NCBI RefSeq assembly: GCF_040939455.1
Contig: NC_134117.1
Span: 23,305,501-23,369,500, forward strand
DNA: 64,000 nucleotides
Direction: 5' to 3'
DNA from: Microcebus murinus
Lineage: Eukaryota > Chordata > Mammalia > Primates > Cheirogaleidae
Made by a program: the position numbers and the translations under genes. The first letter of the stretch is position 1. Each line of letters begins with the position of its first letter. Below are positions 23,101 to 37,170 of the stretch, one piece after another. A model generated the notes under the pieces. The model did not search any database, was not told the DNA's origin, and saw only the letters and a list, made by a program, of their open reading frames with translations.

Positions 23101-25924
23101 TCCTTGATGGGAAGTGCTTCGTGTGTGCCTTCAGCAGCTCTGTGGACCCTGAGAAGTTTCTAGACTTTGCCAACATGACCCCCAGCCAGGTACAGCTCTT
23201 CCTGGCCAAGGTACCCTGCAAAGAGGATGAGCTGGTCAGGGACAGCTCTGCTCGGAAGGCAGTGTCGCGCTACCTGCGGTGCCTATCACAGGTAATTGGG
23301 GTGGTCCTCCCCTTGTCCTGGACCTCGCAAATGTCCTGCATTGGTTCTGGGGTGGGGTGGGGTGGTGGGGATGTACAGATGATTCCTGAGGCTCCTCCCC
23401 TCTCTGGAGACACAACCCAAAAGCGGGTGGTGCATGGGGAGATTCGGAGCATGACACAGGACAGGACAGTGTGGGGCCTTCAACACAGACTCTCCCCAGG
23501 TCAAAGACCGGTGCCCATACCCTCCTGGAAGTCAGCTAGGCCCCTCCCGGGAGGCTGAATGGCAGGAAAGTGCTGGAGATATGTTCCCACAATGCAGGTC
23601 CTCCCCAGATGCCTGGCTCCGCACAGGTGTCAACTCCATTATCCGGGGGAAAACCCCAGCCCCACCCCCAGCTCGGACTCTGGGTCCCACCGCCTCCACT
23701 CCCAGGGCCCCAGTGCTGGGCTGTGCCCATCAAAAATTATTTACGTGGGTCTTCTACACATGGAGCACCACTAGAGCCATAGATAATAAAGATACAACCC
23801 CTGCCCTTTGGGCAGTTTCAGGGTAAATGCAGGCCCACGGTGCAGTGGAGGGAGGACCAGTGCTCAGCATGCACTTGATTCGGTTCAGACTGTGACCTTG
23901 GCTGTGGCATTGCCCCTCTGGGCCTCAGTGTCTCCTGAAAAATAAAGTAGGGTTTGGTCTCTTCCACCGAGATGGTCCCTGCGAGCTTTGATGCTCTAGC
24001 TCTTCTCAGCTCAGTGAAAAAAGCACAGAATTTGCAGTCAAACCAGGGTGAGTTTTCAGCCCCGTTCAGTTTAGCAATGTGTTTGGTTTTCTGCTTGTCC
24101 TGTATGAAATACTCATCTTAAATTTGGTGGTGGTGGGAATATCCTGGAGAGGCCAAATGAGAGAGCTTTGTAAATCGTGGGAATCACATCTCTAAATGAC
24201 AGGGATTCCAAAGAGGCTTTGTGGTTTAGCGAGTGACTTCTCTGCTCCAGGCCCACACCGCTTGCGAGGCCTTAAGCTGGCCTTGAAGAGACTATGGCTT
24301 TGGCGGGTGGACAGGAGGAGGAGGTGTCTGCCAACCTCAGAGAGCTACTTCCTCACTCTTGGCCTGGACACTGGTCCCTGCTCACATGCTGGGAAACTGC
24401 ATCACTCATGCTCCAGGTCTCAGCCTGAACATCACCGTTCCCTGAGCCCGCAAGTTCAGGTCGAGTGTCTCTCCTCTGAATTCCTATGATGCCCTACACG
24501 GTTCTCATTATGACACATAGTCACTCATCATCTGTTTAATTGTCTGTTTCTTCTGTGGGAGCAAAGACAGGACCTCCTGTGCCTGGCACAGTGCCTCCCA
24601 CAAAGCACAGCAGGGATGGGCGCCCAGATGGGAGGATGGACAGCTGAGCACACAAGGGGATGATGAAGGAATGGATTAAAAAGATGAGGGGGGCTGGGGG
24701 CGGTGGCTCACGCCTGTAATCCTAGCACTCTGGGAGGCCAAGGCAGGAGGATCGCTCGAGGTCAAGAGTTCGAGACCAGCCTGAGCAAGAGCAATACCCC
24801 GTTTCTACCAAAAATAGAAAAAATTAGCCGGATATGGTGGTGCACACCTGTAGTTCCAGCTATTCGGGAGGCTGAGGCAGGAGGATCACCTGAGCCTAGG
24901 AGTTTGAGGTTGCTGTGAGCTAGGCGGACACCACGGCACTCTAACCCAGGCAACAGAGTGAGACTCTGTCTCAAAAAAAAAAAAAAAAAAAAAGATGAGG
25001 GGATGGTTGATGGGTGGATGATGGATACATGGAAGGAAGGATGAGAGCATGGGAGCATGAATGGATAGAAGGAGAGGTGGGTGGCTAAGGAAATGGATGA
25101 TGGACAGATGGAGGGATGGCTGTGAGGATAGCTGGACGGGAAGATGATGGATACAGAGTCACATGAGAGGAAGGGCGATTGGAGGGATGGGTGGAGGTGT
25201 GGTTGGATGGGTGGATGGATGCAAAGATGAGAGAATGAATAGAAGGAAAAATGGATGGATGGTGGGTGGTTGGTAGGAAGGATGACTGGATGAGAAGATG
25301 AACAGATATGAGGAAGGATGAGAGGGATAAGTAAAGGGAGGGGTTCTGGAACACCTTTGCGGCAGGTAAGGCACCTGTGCCTCCTGGAACACATACCCAA
25401 CCTTGCGCCTCCCCACCCTCCAGGCCATCGGCTGGAGCATCACGCTGCTGCTGATCGTGGGCGCCTTCCTGGCCCGCTGCCTGAGGCCCTGCTTCGACCA
25501 GACCGTCTTCCTGCAGCGCAGGTACTGGAGCAACTACGTGGACCTGGAGCAGAAGCTCTTCGACGAGACGTGCTGTGAGCACGCACGGGACTTCGCGCAC
25601 CGCTGCGTGCTGCACTTCTTCACCAGCATGCGGAGCGAGCTGCGGGCGCGCGGGCTGCGCCGGGACGCTGCGGGCGGGGACCCCGCGCCGCTCGACCCCC
25701 TCGAGCCCCCAGAACCCACGGAGGGCCTGGACAGTGGGAGCGGGAAGGCCCACCTGCGCGCCATCTCCAGCCGGGAGCAGGTGGACCGCCTCCTGAGCAC
25801 CTGGTACTCCAGCAAACCGCCACTCGACCTTGCGGCCTCCCCTGGGCTCTGGGGGGGTGGCCTCAGCCACCGCGCCCCCACCGTGGCCCCTGGCACCAGG
25901 CTGTCCCAGCACACCGACGTGTAG
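19836..25924 (+). CDS. CALHM3: CALHM3, calcium homeostasis modulator 3 (three coding exons)
   Basis: Joined coding exons 19836-20122, 23036-23291 and 25424-25924 give 347 codons, close to the human length (about 344). CALHM3 is a pore subunit; with CALHM1 it forms the fast voltage-gated channel that releases ATP from type II taste cells. The protein starts [20 protein letters not shown]. It has four hydrophobic segments (about residues 18-36, 48-70, 100-120, 182-202), the conserved cysteines C41 and C43 (NCPC), C126 and C157, an acidic D120 in LLDGKC, and an NMT sequon at N142. The cytosolic tail contains [20 protein letters not shown] and ends LSQHTDV. The start is chosen by homology and a fair Kozak context (GAGCCATGG). 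Compared with CALHM1 it has one extra intron, phase 2, after residue 95. The tail at about residues 265-285 ([15 protein letters not shown]) seems variable relative to human. All GT-AG sites and phases agree. Confidence 0.96.
20385..21382 (-). mobile_element. Solo LTR-like element, copy 1, interrupted by an Alu
   Basis: On the minus strand it begins TGTTGGGGCTCAGAAAATG, with the TG start expected of an LTR. The 21131-21382 part matches 30008-30287 closely in order and wording. The other end, near 20385, is approximate. No internal retroviral genes are present. Family not assigned; an ancient ERVL/MaLR-class LTR is my guess. Confidence 0.5.
20637..20966 (+). mobile_element. Alu SINE, strepsirrhine type
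   Basis: Full-length with lemur linker, flanked by GAAATATGACTG and GAAATATGATTG (one mismatch). Confidence 0.94.
23036..23291 (+). CDS. CALHM3: CALHM3 coding exon 2
   Basis: Encodes the rest of Arg96 through Gln181: third membrane segment, LLDGKC, C126, the NMT sequon and C157. Acceptor ...CTCCCAG at 23035, donor GTAATT at 23292. Confidence 0.95.
24692..24990 (+). mobile_element. Alu SINE
   Basis: Begins GGCTGGGGGCGGTGGCTCAC, two arms, pure poly(A); flanked by AAAGATGAGGGG on both sides. Confidence 0.92.
24995..25330. repeat. Imperfect (GATG/TGGA)n tandem array
   Basis: About 335 bp of GGATGGATG, GGAAGGATG and GATGGTGGG-like tetramer repeats, imperfect throughout, starting at the poly(A) of the preceding Alu and reaching close to the acceptor of CALHM3 exon 3. 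Confidence 0.9.
25424..25924 (+). CDS. CALHM3: CALHM3 coding exon 3 (3' terminal)
   Basis: Encodes residues 182-347: fourth membrane segment (starting [15 protein letters not shown]), the long cytosolic helices and the C-terminus LSQHTDV with TAG at 25922-25924. GC- and CpG-rich. Confidence 0.95.
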   Translation, partial: AIGWSITLLLIVGAFLARCLRPCFDQTVFLQRRYWSNYVDLEQKLFDETCCEHARDFAHRCVLHFFTSMRSELRARGLRRDAAGGDPAPLDPLEPPEPTEGLDSGSGKAHLRAISSREQVDRLLSTWYSSKPPLDLAASPGLWGGGLSHRAPTVAPGTRLSQHTDV

Positions 25925-26234
25925 GGACCCCGCCCCTCTAACAAGAGTCCAGGGGATTTCCAGGCCGTGGGGGCTCGAGGCAGGCAGCCTCAGCCTTGCG
26001 GCCTCCTTCCTAAAATAGCCCAATCTCTACCGAGGTTCCAGCGTGGCCTCAGGTGTGCTTCACAAGCTAGCGAGGACCCAGTTCCCATGCGGGGCACCCA
26101 GGACTGGGTCTGAGATTCTGCATTTTTAACAAGCTCGTGGTGATACCGACTGGTGTTTGGTTGGCAGGCCACACTTTTTGAGTACGGGAGTCTAAACAGA
26201 TCTGCCTAGGTTCTGGGCCCTAGATGTCAATTCT

Positions 26235-26430
26235 AAATAATAATAGCAAGGTATGCTTATAGTGTGCTTGCTGTGGTGTCAGGTATTGTTCCAACTTCTC
26301 TATGCATATTAACTCATTGTTGAAGTAGGTATGATGATCAGCCCCATTTTTTAGAAGAAAAAACTGAGTTTAAGTTGCCTAAGTTCCCCGTGTCATTTAA
26401 TCCCAGGAGGCCTGGCTCTCACTCTGAGCT
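26235..26430 (+). mobile_element. MIR-like SINE
   Basis: Contains the phrases 'CTATGCATATTAACTCATTG' and 'AGCCCCATTTTTTAGAAG' followed by AAACTGAG, in MIR order. Confidence 0.55.
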
Positions 26431-26517
26431 ACCACATTAGTCTGCTGTCTAGATAATTTTGTTTGTGTTTGTTTTTAATGTTCTTGGTTTTCCTGCAGCA
26501 CTTACCAAAGTTCCTGT

Positions 26518-26523
26518 AATAAA
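26518..26523 (+). terminator. CALHM3: Candidate polyadenylation signal of CALHM3
   Basis: AATAAA about 590 bases after the stop codon, followed by a T/G-containing region. Confidence 0.5.
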
Positions 26524-26839
26524 TTCTAGCAAGCTCTGCTGGTTGACTTCCTCTCGAAAGCACTAGCTAGCGCCTTTTGCCGGCTACTATAGAGGAATGG
26601 TTTTATATTGTCCTGCTGAAGGGACTTTTCTGTGTTGAAATGTCCAGGGGCTGACCCTCCCAGTTCCCACCTTTCCAAGTCCCACAAATTCTGTTTCTAG
26701 CAGCCTCTGCCTGGGCCCGCCTCCTTCAAGGTGCAGCTCCTTCCTTGGCCAGCCTTCTGTCCCTCCCCTTCCCACTCACCGCCAGCCTTGTCCCCACAGC
26801 CTGCAGGCCCCACTGTCTGCAGCCTGTCCCCAGAGCTCA

Positions 26840-26940
26840 GCGGGCTCCCTACTAAGACTGCCCCTCCCCTAGACATTCCCAGGACCTCTGGTCTCCCTTC
26901 TTAAGACTGCCCCTCCCCCGGACATTCCTGGAGGCCTCTG
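26840..26940. repeat. Short tandem duplication (about 38-base unit)
   Basis: TAAGACTGCCCCTCCCC plus GACATTC and a CCTCTG end occurs twice, separated by about 11 bases. Confidence 0.75.
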
Positions 26941-26984
26941 TTTGCTGACCTTAGCAAGAAGTTGGCACTCTGATGAGGCGTCCT

Positions 26985-27270
26985 GGGTAGAGTGCAGTGA
27001 GGGTGGGTCACGCAAGCTCCAGGTCCTGGGCTGTGAGTGATCCTTCTGCCTCAGCCTCCCTAGTAACTGGGACTACAGGCGCTTGCCAGAGCACCCGGCT
27101 GGGTTTTGTGTATTTTTCTGTTTTTGTCTTTACTTTTTTTTTTTTCCTAGGGCTAGAGAGGGGGTCTCACTGTGCTCAGGCCGGGGTGGAACCACTGAGC
27201 TGCAGCTATCCACCGGACTCTGCCTCCCAGATAGCTAGGATTACACTTGTGAGCCACCAGGCCCGGCCAA
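26985..27270 (-). mobile_element. Diverged Alu SINE, antisense
   Basis: Reverse-complement Alu wording (TCTGCCTCAGCCTCCCTAGT, GGGACTACAGGCG, GGATTACACTTGTGAGCCAC) with an internal T-run, strongly diverged. Confidence 0.75.
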
Positions 27271-27899
27271 GTATGGGTATGGGGTCTAGCTCGGGGACAA
27301 AAAACCCTGAAATGCCAGTGTTAGATCTGCTGGAAAAACTGCTGCTCAATCTCTGGCAGCCCAAACAGGAAGGGTTTGGGGAAGATCTACCCTGGCTGTC
27401 CTCTGGGCCTCGGCCCCTCCCTGATGACTCACTAACACCACCACACACACTCATACCCTGCTATCACCTCCATCAGCACAGATGGTAGCCACAAAAAGCA
27501 GACCCGGTTCACACTGTGCTTTTCTACTTTCTCAGCACCTTGGGGCACTGCAGGGGCGCCTGGGCACCTTCACCCCCCTGGAGCCCAGGCCCCTCTATCA
27601 GATGATCTCTGCACTCCTGAGCTCTTGCCAAGGGACCTTGTGAGATCAGAAAATCCCTGCAGCTAAGCCTCCCCCGACCTACTGGCTGTGGTCAGGCCAT
27701 GCAAATGTCTGCAATGGCACTGGGGTGGGGCACGATTTAGGCAAAGCAGTTAGCAGTGATAGGGTGGGGGGAATGGGGAGGGAGACCTTGGAGATGGCCC
27801 AGGCACGGGTGAGCTCCCAGCCTGGGGAAGGAGGCTCAGGGATGCGTGTGGCTTTGGGCTCCAAGAAAACAGTATCTCAATCAGTAAAAAGTCGCAAAC

Positions 27900-28240
27900 T
27901 GCATACAATACTCTTGCTTTCTTATACTGAGCACTTACAGAGCACCAACTGCATGGAAAGCACTGTGCCAGGGCATGGGGATGGGAGAACACACAGATGG
28001 CCTGTCCCTGCCCTCGAGGAGCTCACTGTCTGTTAGGAGGGCAGAGATGGGTATAGAAATAATGATAATCCAAAGCAAAAGGTGTAAGTGATATGATGGA
28101 GGCAGACCGTGTGCCACAGGAGTCAGCAGGAAGCATAAGGACCCACACTGGGCAATCAGGGTGGGCTTAGTGGTGGAGGTGCCATTTGAATGAGTCTTGA
28201 AGGATGGGGAGGGTTTTGACATATGGATAGAGAGATGGAG
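27900..28240 (+). mobile_element. L2-like LINE fragment
   Basis: The wording 'GAGCACTTACAGAGCACCAA', 'GCACTGTGCCAGGGCATGGG' and 'GAGGAGCTCACTGTCTGTTA' has the order typical of L2-type 3' regions. Family assignment is tentative. Confidence 0.45.
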
Positions 28241-29655
28241 GGAGGATGCAGAACACCAAAGGAAGGAACAATAAGAACAAGGCCATAGAGTTGGGCAAAG
28301 GGCAAAGCATGTTTCATTTACTCATTCAACAGATATTTATCAAATGCCTGTCCTATCTCAACAGAGCTTCCAGTCTGGAAGGGGAGATGGGGACATGATT
28401 AGTGAACAACCAACCAAATGGAAGGGCATGGAGTCCAGCCTGGCAAAAGTATAAGATCCTGGCCAGAGGGTCTTGGTGGGGGGTTCCACCAAGCCACGCT
28501 CCCTGACTCCTGTACCCAAAACACACTCTGGATCCTCTGCCCTTGACACCCTTCAAATGCATCTTTCTCCCTCTTCAGTCCCCAGATGGTGTGACTTCAA
28601 ACCCCAAAACCTCTCCGCCATCATCCATCCACACTGCCATCTGTTCACATCCCTGCAAGAGCACTCCCCACCCCACCTGGGGGTGAGGGACACAGGCAGG
28701 AGGCTTCCACCTGGCTCCTAAAGACCCTCCTGTTAGGGACAGAAAAACAAGTGAGAGGAAATGGAAATCAGATAAACAGAGAAGAGAAAGCCAGTATAGA
28801 AAAACAACATGGAGGAAATAGTTGCAGAAAAATAAAAAGAGGGAATGAATGGTTATTTTAGTCTTAAAGAATGGGGTAGTTAGGCCATGGAATACTGACC
28901 ACCAGCCAGAGAATGGAAATGGAACTTTCCCCACAGTACATATAGCATAACCTTTAAGTCACATCCAAACATAGAAAGGAATTCAGTCCTAATTATAACT
29001 AACTGTTACCGAAACATAAAGTATATAAAAAGAAAAACGTAGATGTAAACAGTGTCTTCTCCACTCCCAGAAACTGTTTCCCCTTAGGAAATGTACTTTA
29101 GCTTTGCACCCTTAAACTTTACTGGCAGTATGTGTGAATTCTTCACACATACTTGCTGAGTGTCTGGGCTGGGCTTCCCAATTCCTCCAAGCCAGGAGCC
29201 CAAGAACTGGGCAACACTTCAAAGTCCAGCTGAGGACTGAACCAGGATACTCCTCTCGCAGGAGAGCAGCTGCTCTGGGGCCCAAGCTCATTCCCAAGCC
29301 TCCACCGAGTCTGGGTTATAGCCCTCCTGACCCTGTCCTGTATGTGCTGCCTCTTCTGAGAGACACAGTGGCCAACTGGGCAAGGCAGGAATGTACTGGA
29401 AATGTGTGCTTTGGCTGTACAAGTCCCCCCTCTCGTGCATGGGGGCAGCTGCCCCCATCTCTGCCAGGTCTGCAGGAGGGGGAAAGATGGCAGCCTAAGG
29501 ATTCAGCTCAGGCATAACTTTATCCTGCTGGCAGCTGGGTGTGAGAGCCAAGTGCTTGGTGGCAAGGTCAGGAAGAGGGATGATATTTGGGATTTGCCCA
29601 GGTGGAGGGGATGCCTGAAGCTGCCAGAATGAATACGGCCATCGAGAGAGAGGGG

Positions 29656-30000
29656 CTAGGCTGAGCACAGTGGCTCACACCTGTAATCCTACCAGCACTC
29701 TGGTAGGATTTGCTTGAGGCAGGAGTTGCTTGAGGCAAGAATTACTTGAGGCCAGGAGTTTGAGACCAGCCTGAGCAAGAGCAAGACCTCTGTCTCTACA
29801 AAAAAAAAAAGAAAAAGAAAAAGAAAAAGAAAAAAGAAAAATTAGCTGGTTGTTTGGCATGCACCTGTAGTTCCAGCTACTTGGGAGTCTGAGCCAGGAG
29901 AATTGCTTGAACCCAGGGGTTGGAGGCTGCGGTGAGCTATGATGATACCATTGCACTCTAGCTGGGGGAACAAAGTGAGACTCTGACTCAAAAAAAACCC
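29656..30000 (+). mobile_element. Alu SINE, rearranged left arm
   Basis: Begins AGGCTGAGCACAGTGGCTCA. Part of the left arm shows a local duplication (GGTAGGATT and TTGCTTGAGGCA repeats), and an A/GAAAAA-rich linker separates the arms. Confidence 0.85.
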
Positions 30001-30007
30001 GAAAATA

Positions 30008-30287
30008 CAAGGTAGGTCACATGATTTCTTTATTGCCAGTTTTTACACAGAAAGATGGGCAGGGTGGAGTTAGGGCAATATTTTTAGGCTTTATAGCAGT
30101 CTTTGGGGAAAAGGGGTTCTAGTTTCCATGACCCCCCTTGGGGAGGCAGGATCCTAGTGTCCGTGGCCAGCCTCAGGGGAGAATGAGGGGCCGGAGACAG
30201 GAGGGCAGGAGAAGGTCAGAGAGTCTTTTGCCTCTGAGGCTGCTTCCAAGGCCTCCATTTTGGGGTATTGTTTTCTGAGCCCCAACA
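30008..30287 (-). mobile_element. LTR-like element, copy 2 (truncated)
   Basis: Homologous along its whole length to 21131-21382, including GGTAGGTCA, GCCAGTTTTTA(G/C)ACAGAAAG and TTTTCTGAGCCCCAACA. It begins TGTTGGGGCTCAGAAAACA on the minus strand. The other end is cut off at the Alu tail. Confidence 0.5.
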
Positions 30288-32879
30288 GAATCACGGAACT
30301 GAGATGTTAAGGATACAGGAATTTCTCTGGTGAAGAACAAGGTAAAGGGTTCCACCGCTGCTCGGTGGGGCGTGGCCAGCGGAGGGCGTGGCCCGGCGCC
30401 AGCTCTCGCGGGGTCCTACAGGCGCTACGAGACTGTGGCCTTCAGCCATCGCAGGGCATTACGTAGTGATTTAATCAGGTGTTCACTTTCTAAAGATTCC
30501 ATGGGCGCCTGTGTGTGCTGCAGAGGGCAGAGAGAGCTAGGGGGCTTCGATTCGAGGGGAGATGAGGGAGGTGGCAGATTAGAGGTGTGTGGGAGGTAGA
30601 ACGGGCCCCGGGTGTCCTGCTTAAAATATAACAGGAAGACACTATATTAGTCAGGCTAGACGGGGAATGCAAAAATAAAAGGCAGCCAAAATAAAACCAA
30701 AATGTTAGTGTCTTAACACAACAAAGATATATCTCTCACTCAGGCAAAATCTGAGGTAGGTGAGCAGGGGAGGGAGGCTGGGGAGGAGGCTCTGTCCCAC
30801 ATAGTCATTGGGGGACCCAGCTGACAGGCACCCCCATCTGTGACGCCACCATCAACACACGGTGTTTACCGGAAGCAGGTCCTGAGACAGGGAGATGCGT
30901 GCAAGTGCTTAGTAAGGAGCCTGCCCCCAGGACACCCTGCAAGGCACAGGAGAGGTGACAGAAGGGCAGGAAGAAAGCCAACCAAGGGTAGAGGAAACAG
31001 GCAGTTACTGCTGTGGCCACCAGAGCCCAGTCCCACCAGGGAGCTGGGGAGAGCACCCTCCCCAAGTAATCACAACCCAGTAGGGGAGGAAGGGTGTGCT
31101 CCTCCACCAGCCTCCCCCTGTCATTGATGGGGCACTAACTGGGCGCCTCCAGGTTGCCTTGGGCCAAACATAATCCCAATGCCTGGAAAACAAAGTCTCA
31201 GGGTTTCCAGTTAGAAGGTGGAGGTGAGGACTGGGGAATGCACAGGGCACAGAGGTCTCCCTGCCTCCTGGCTCCCAGCGTCGGCCTCACAGGACAGAGC
31301 AGACAGAGCAGGGAAGACGGTAAGGGGTGGAGGTGGGTTCTGCACCAGAACTCGGGGACATGGCCCCAACCTCACGGAGCGGAGGCTAAAAAATGCAAAG
31401 AAACGTGGACTATTTGGTAAGCACACCCATTTTGCCCCAATGTGCTATCCCCAGTATGGCTTGGCCAATGCAGGAAAGAGCAACGCTTTATCCTTCTGAG
31501 GCAAAGACCTCACGCCTCTGACCGCACAGCCTGCCAGCACGAGAGCTGCCGTAGCAGCAACTTCTTGCTGCTCAATGCTCCAAGAGCTGCTGGCTGACGA
31601 CAGCGCACACTTGCGCGCCACATGACCACGCTCTCCTACGCAAATTGGGCATTTCCCTAAAGGTACGGCACCCGCTCTCCTCTGGGGCCCCCTTTGCATG
31701 CTGCTTTTCATGACACCCCAACTCCTCCAAACCAGAGGGGACGCACCAGCACCAGGATGGGTGCCGGGGCCAGCGGGCGAGGGGCTGGCGCACATCCCAC
31801 TCTCCCAAAAACGTGTGACATCAAGCTTTTCATTTACATTTAGTCATGACCTGCGAGTTACAGGGGAGAGGAGGAGAAAACACAAAGCATCACTAACAGC
31901 ACCACAGAAGACCCCTGCTACCCTAGGCACAAAGGACCCCAAGGGGTCTACAGCGTAATCTCTAAAACCTGTGACAATGTTACTTTCCACCACAAAAGGG
32001 GCTTTCAGATGTGATTGAGTCAAGACTATTTAAGACTCTAATGATAATCTCTTCAAATGTTTTAAACATCACCCCCTAAAATTTTGGCCAAGTAGATGAT
32101 AAATTTAAAGCTAATTTTTACAACCATTCAAAAATTTACAACAGTTCAAATGGTATGTAAAGACTCTAACACCTGTCCTTTACTCTCAGTGACAACTGTA
32201 ACCAAAACTCTTACTATACTGAGAATGATGGATGAGAATCCAATCAAACTGTGTTAGAGCGAGTATTCTAAAATAACATTGCAGTTAGAATCTGCAAAGT
32301 GTGTATGTGAGGTTAGAGCAGGCACCCTGCAGCCAGCGTGGGCAGCACTACAAGGGTGCGTCACCTACAAGCAGGGAGCCGTGTGCTGCAGACAAGGCAG
32401 ATATTCCAGGTGGCCCCCTGCAGCCGCCCCTCCTGGTTTCCTGCGGGAGCCCAGGCCCGGCCCAGCCCCACCCACCACACTGGGGCCTGTGTGCCAGGCC
32501 CTGCAGCACCTCGGACCCCTGTTCAGACAGGCACGTGTTGCTGCAGTAGACACCCAGGGACGGTCATCTCCTTTGCTGGGTCTCCTTCATCCTACCGTCC
32601 ACCTATAAGTGTCCTCCTGGGGGAGCGCCTGATGAGTGTCCTCCAGGGGCCACTTGCCTGGGAGCTTCAGGGGCCCGAGGCCCAGCCTGGTGGCCGAGGG
32701 AAGAAATATCCTTCCCACCTGCATCCTGTTTTTGTGCCACACTAGAGTTTCCACCTGCACTAGTGGAACAGGAGAACCTGATTCAACCGGAAGAGAAAAG
32801 CCAAAAAAAGCTTCCCGACCCCTCCTCCTCCCACCCCCGTGAGAGGACCAGCCAATTGCACTCCTCCACCTCCAAGCTG

Positions 32880-33030
32880 GGTAACCTTCAGCTAATGACG
32901 TAATCTCCCTGAGCCTCAGTCTTCCCCTCCATGAAATGGGGACACTAGTACCCATCCCACGGGACTGCAGGAGGGTCACGCGAGGAGATGCATGTAAAGT
33001 GCCTGGCTGAGGGTTCTACAGTGTGAGCCC
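32880..33030 (+). mobile_element. MIR-like SINE
   Basis: Contains 'CCCTGAGCCTCAGTCTTCCC', 'CCATGAAATGGGGACACTAG' and 'ATGTAAAGTGCCTGGC' in MIR order. Confidence 0.6.
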
Positions 33031-33059
33031 TGGTCAATGCCGGTTCTTATCGGTCATAC

Positions 33060-33175
33060 AAAGGACACCCAGACACAAAGACCACTAAAGTGGGTACACG
33101 TACACATGGACACACAGACACAGAGGCCCAAAGCCACAGTGAGCTCACACATGGGCACACACATGGAGCTGCCCC
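33060..33175. repeat. CA-rich low-complexity tract
   Basis: Clustered ACACACAGACACAGAG-like words with interruptions. Confidence 0.5.
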
Positions 33176-34072
33176 ACAGAGACGTCCTGTCCGGGGTCTG
33201 CCTCAGCCCAGGCCCAGCCCCTTGCCCAGACAGGAGCCGCCTGACCTGAGGGCTGGAACTGACCACCCTCCTGGGAGAGCTGCGGGCATCCAAGGGAGCC
33301 CTTTACGGCCCTCCCCTTTGATGTGTCAGTGGAGGGTTCCCCCACCTGGTTCCAGATGCTCTGGAGGCCCCAGCTCCAGGCAAGAACACCCGTCCCCTTT
33401 ATGTTTTGATCAGGGGGAGCAGAGGTAGGAGGTAGAGCCAGGAAGGGTTTGCCATCCGCAGCCCACAGACACACCCACAGAGACACAGGCGGGCGGACAC
33501 AGGGCGCCTGCATCCTGCAGCTCCCCGCCCCGGCACCCTGTCAAGTCCAGGTCTCCTGACGCCAAAGCCAGGGCATTTTGTCCTGTGCCACATCTGCGTT
33601 CACGCCACCACCCCACCCCCCACCCCCGTGACCAGTACCCCAGCACCACCAGCACTGGCGTCACCGCAGCACCATACCACCATCGTCTGAGCGATGCAGG
33701 GACCTTCTGGGATCCTGATGCCGCAAGGAGGAAAGACCCACTGGGAAGGGAAAGAGGGCGGGTGACACGCTCCCTGGCAGCCCAGGGGTCAAGGTCAGAA
33801 GCTCAGACCCCTGCAGCAGCCTGGACTCTCCAAACTCCAGCCGTGCTGGAGACGTGTCCTCCCAGCCTGCGTCCAAGGCTGTCCTCTCCCTCTTTCCCTC
33901 CTCCCACACCCCAGAGAGCTGGGCCCTGTTAGGTGTGGCCCTCACGGTTTCCTAGCGCCAGAGGCAAAGGCAGCTGTGGGGAGAGAGGAGCCCGGGAGGG
34001 GAGGGAGGGCGCAACCCCGGCTGCACCCACAGGATTGGCCGAGCTGTGCCCTCTCTGCCGGCACCTGACTAG

Positions 34073-37170
<3,098 letters not shown>

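Larger units (their letters stand above)
23292..25423 (+). other. CALHM3: CALHM3 intron 2
   Basis: Phase-0 GT-AG intron at the position shared by all three CALHM genes here. It holds MIR- and L2-like debris (about 23880-24000 and 24505-24660), an Alu (24692-24990) and a GATG-type tandem repeat (24995-25330) that ends about 95 bases before exon 3. Confidence 0.85.
25925..26560 (+). other. CALHM3: Probable CALHM3 3' UTR
   Basis: The sequence after the stop continues to an AATAAA signal at 26518-26523, the first canonical one downstream. A MIR-like element (about 26235-26430) lies within it. The cleavage site is inferred. Confidence 0.5.

Noticed and set aside
24762..25533. Ser/His/Pro-rich minus-strand frames in CALHM3 intron 2
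   Set aside because: They translate the GATG/TGGA tandem array and the adjacent Alu.
25085..26023. Long minus-strand frame across CALHM3 exon 3
   Set aside because: It is the shadow of the plus-strand CALHM3 coding exon; homology, splice sites and codon pattern support only the plus strand. The same applies to the frames at 33929-34876 and 36532-37209 over CALHM1.
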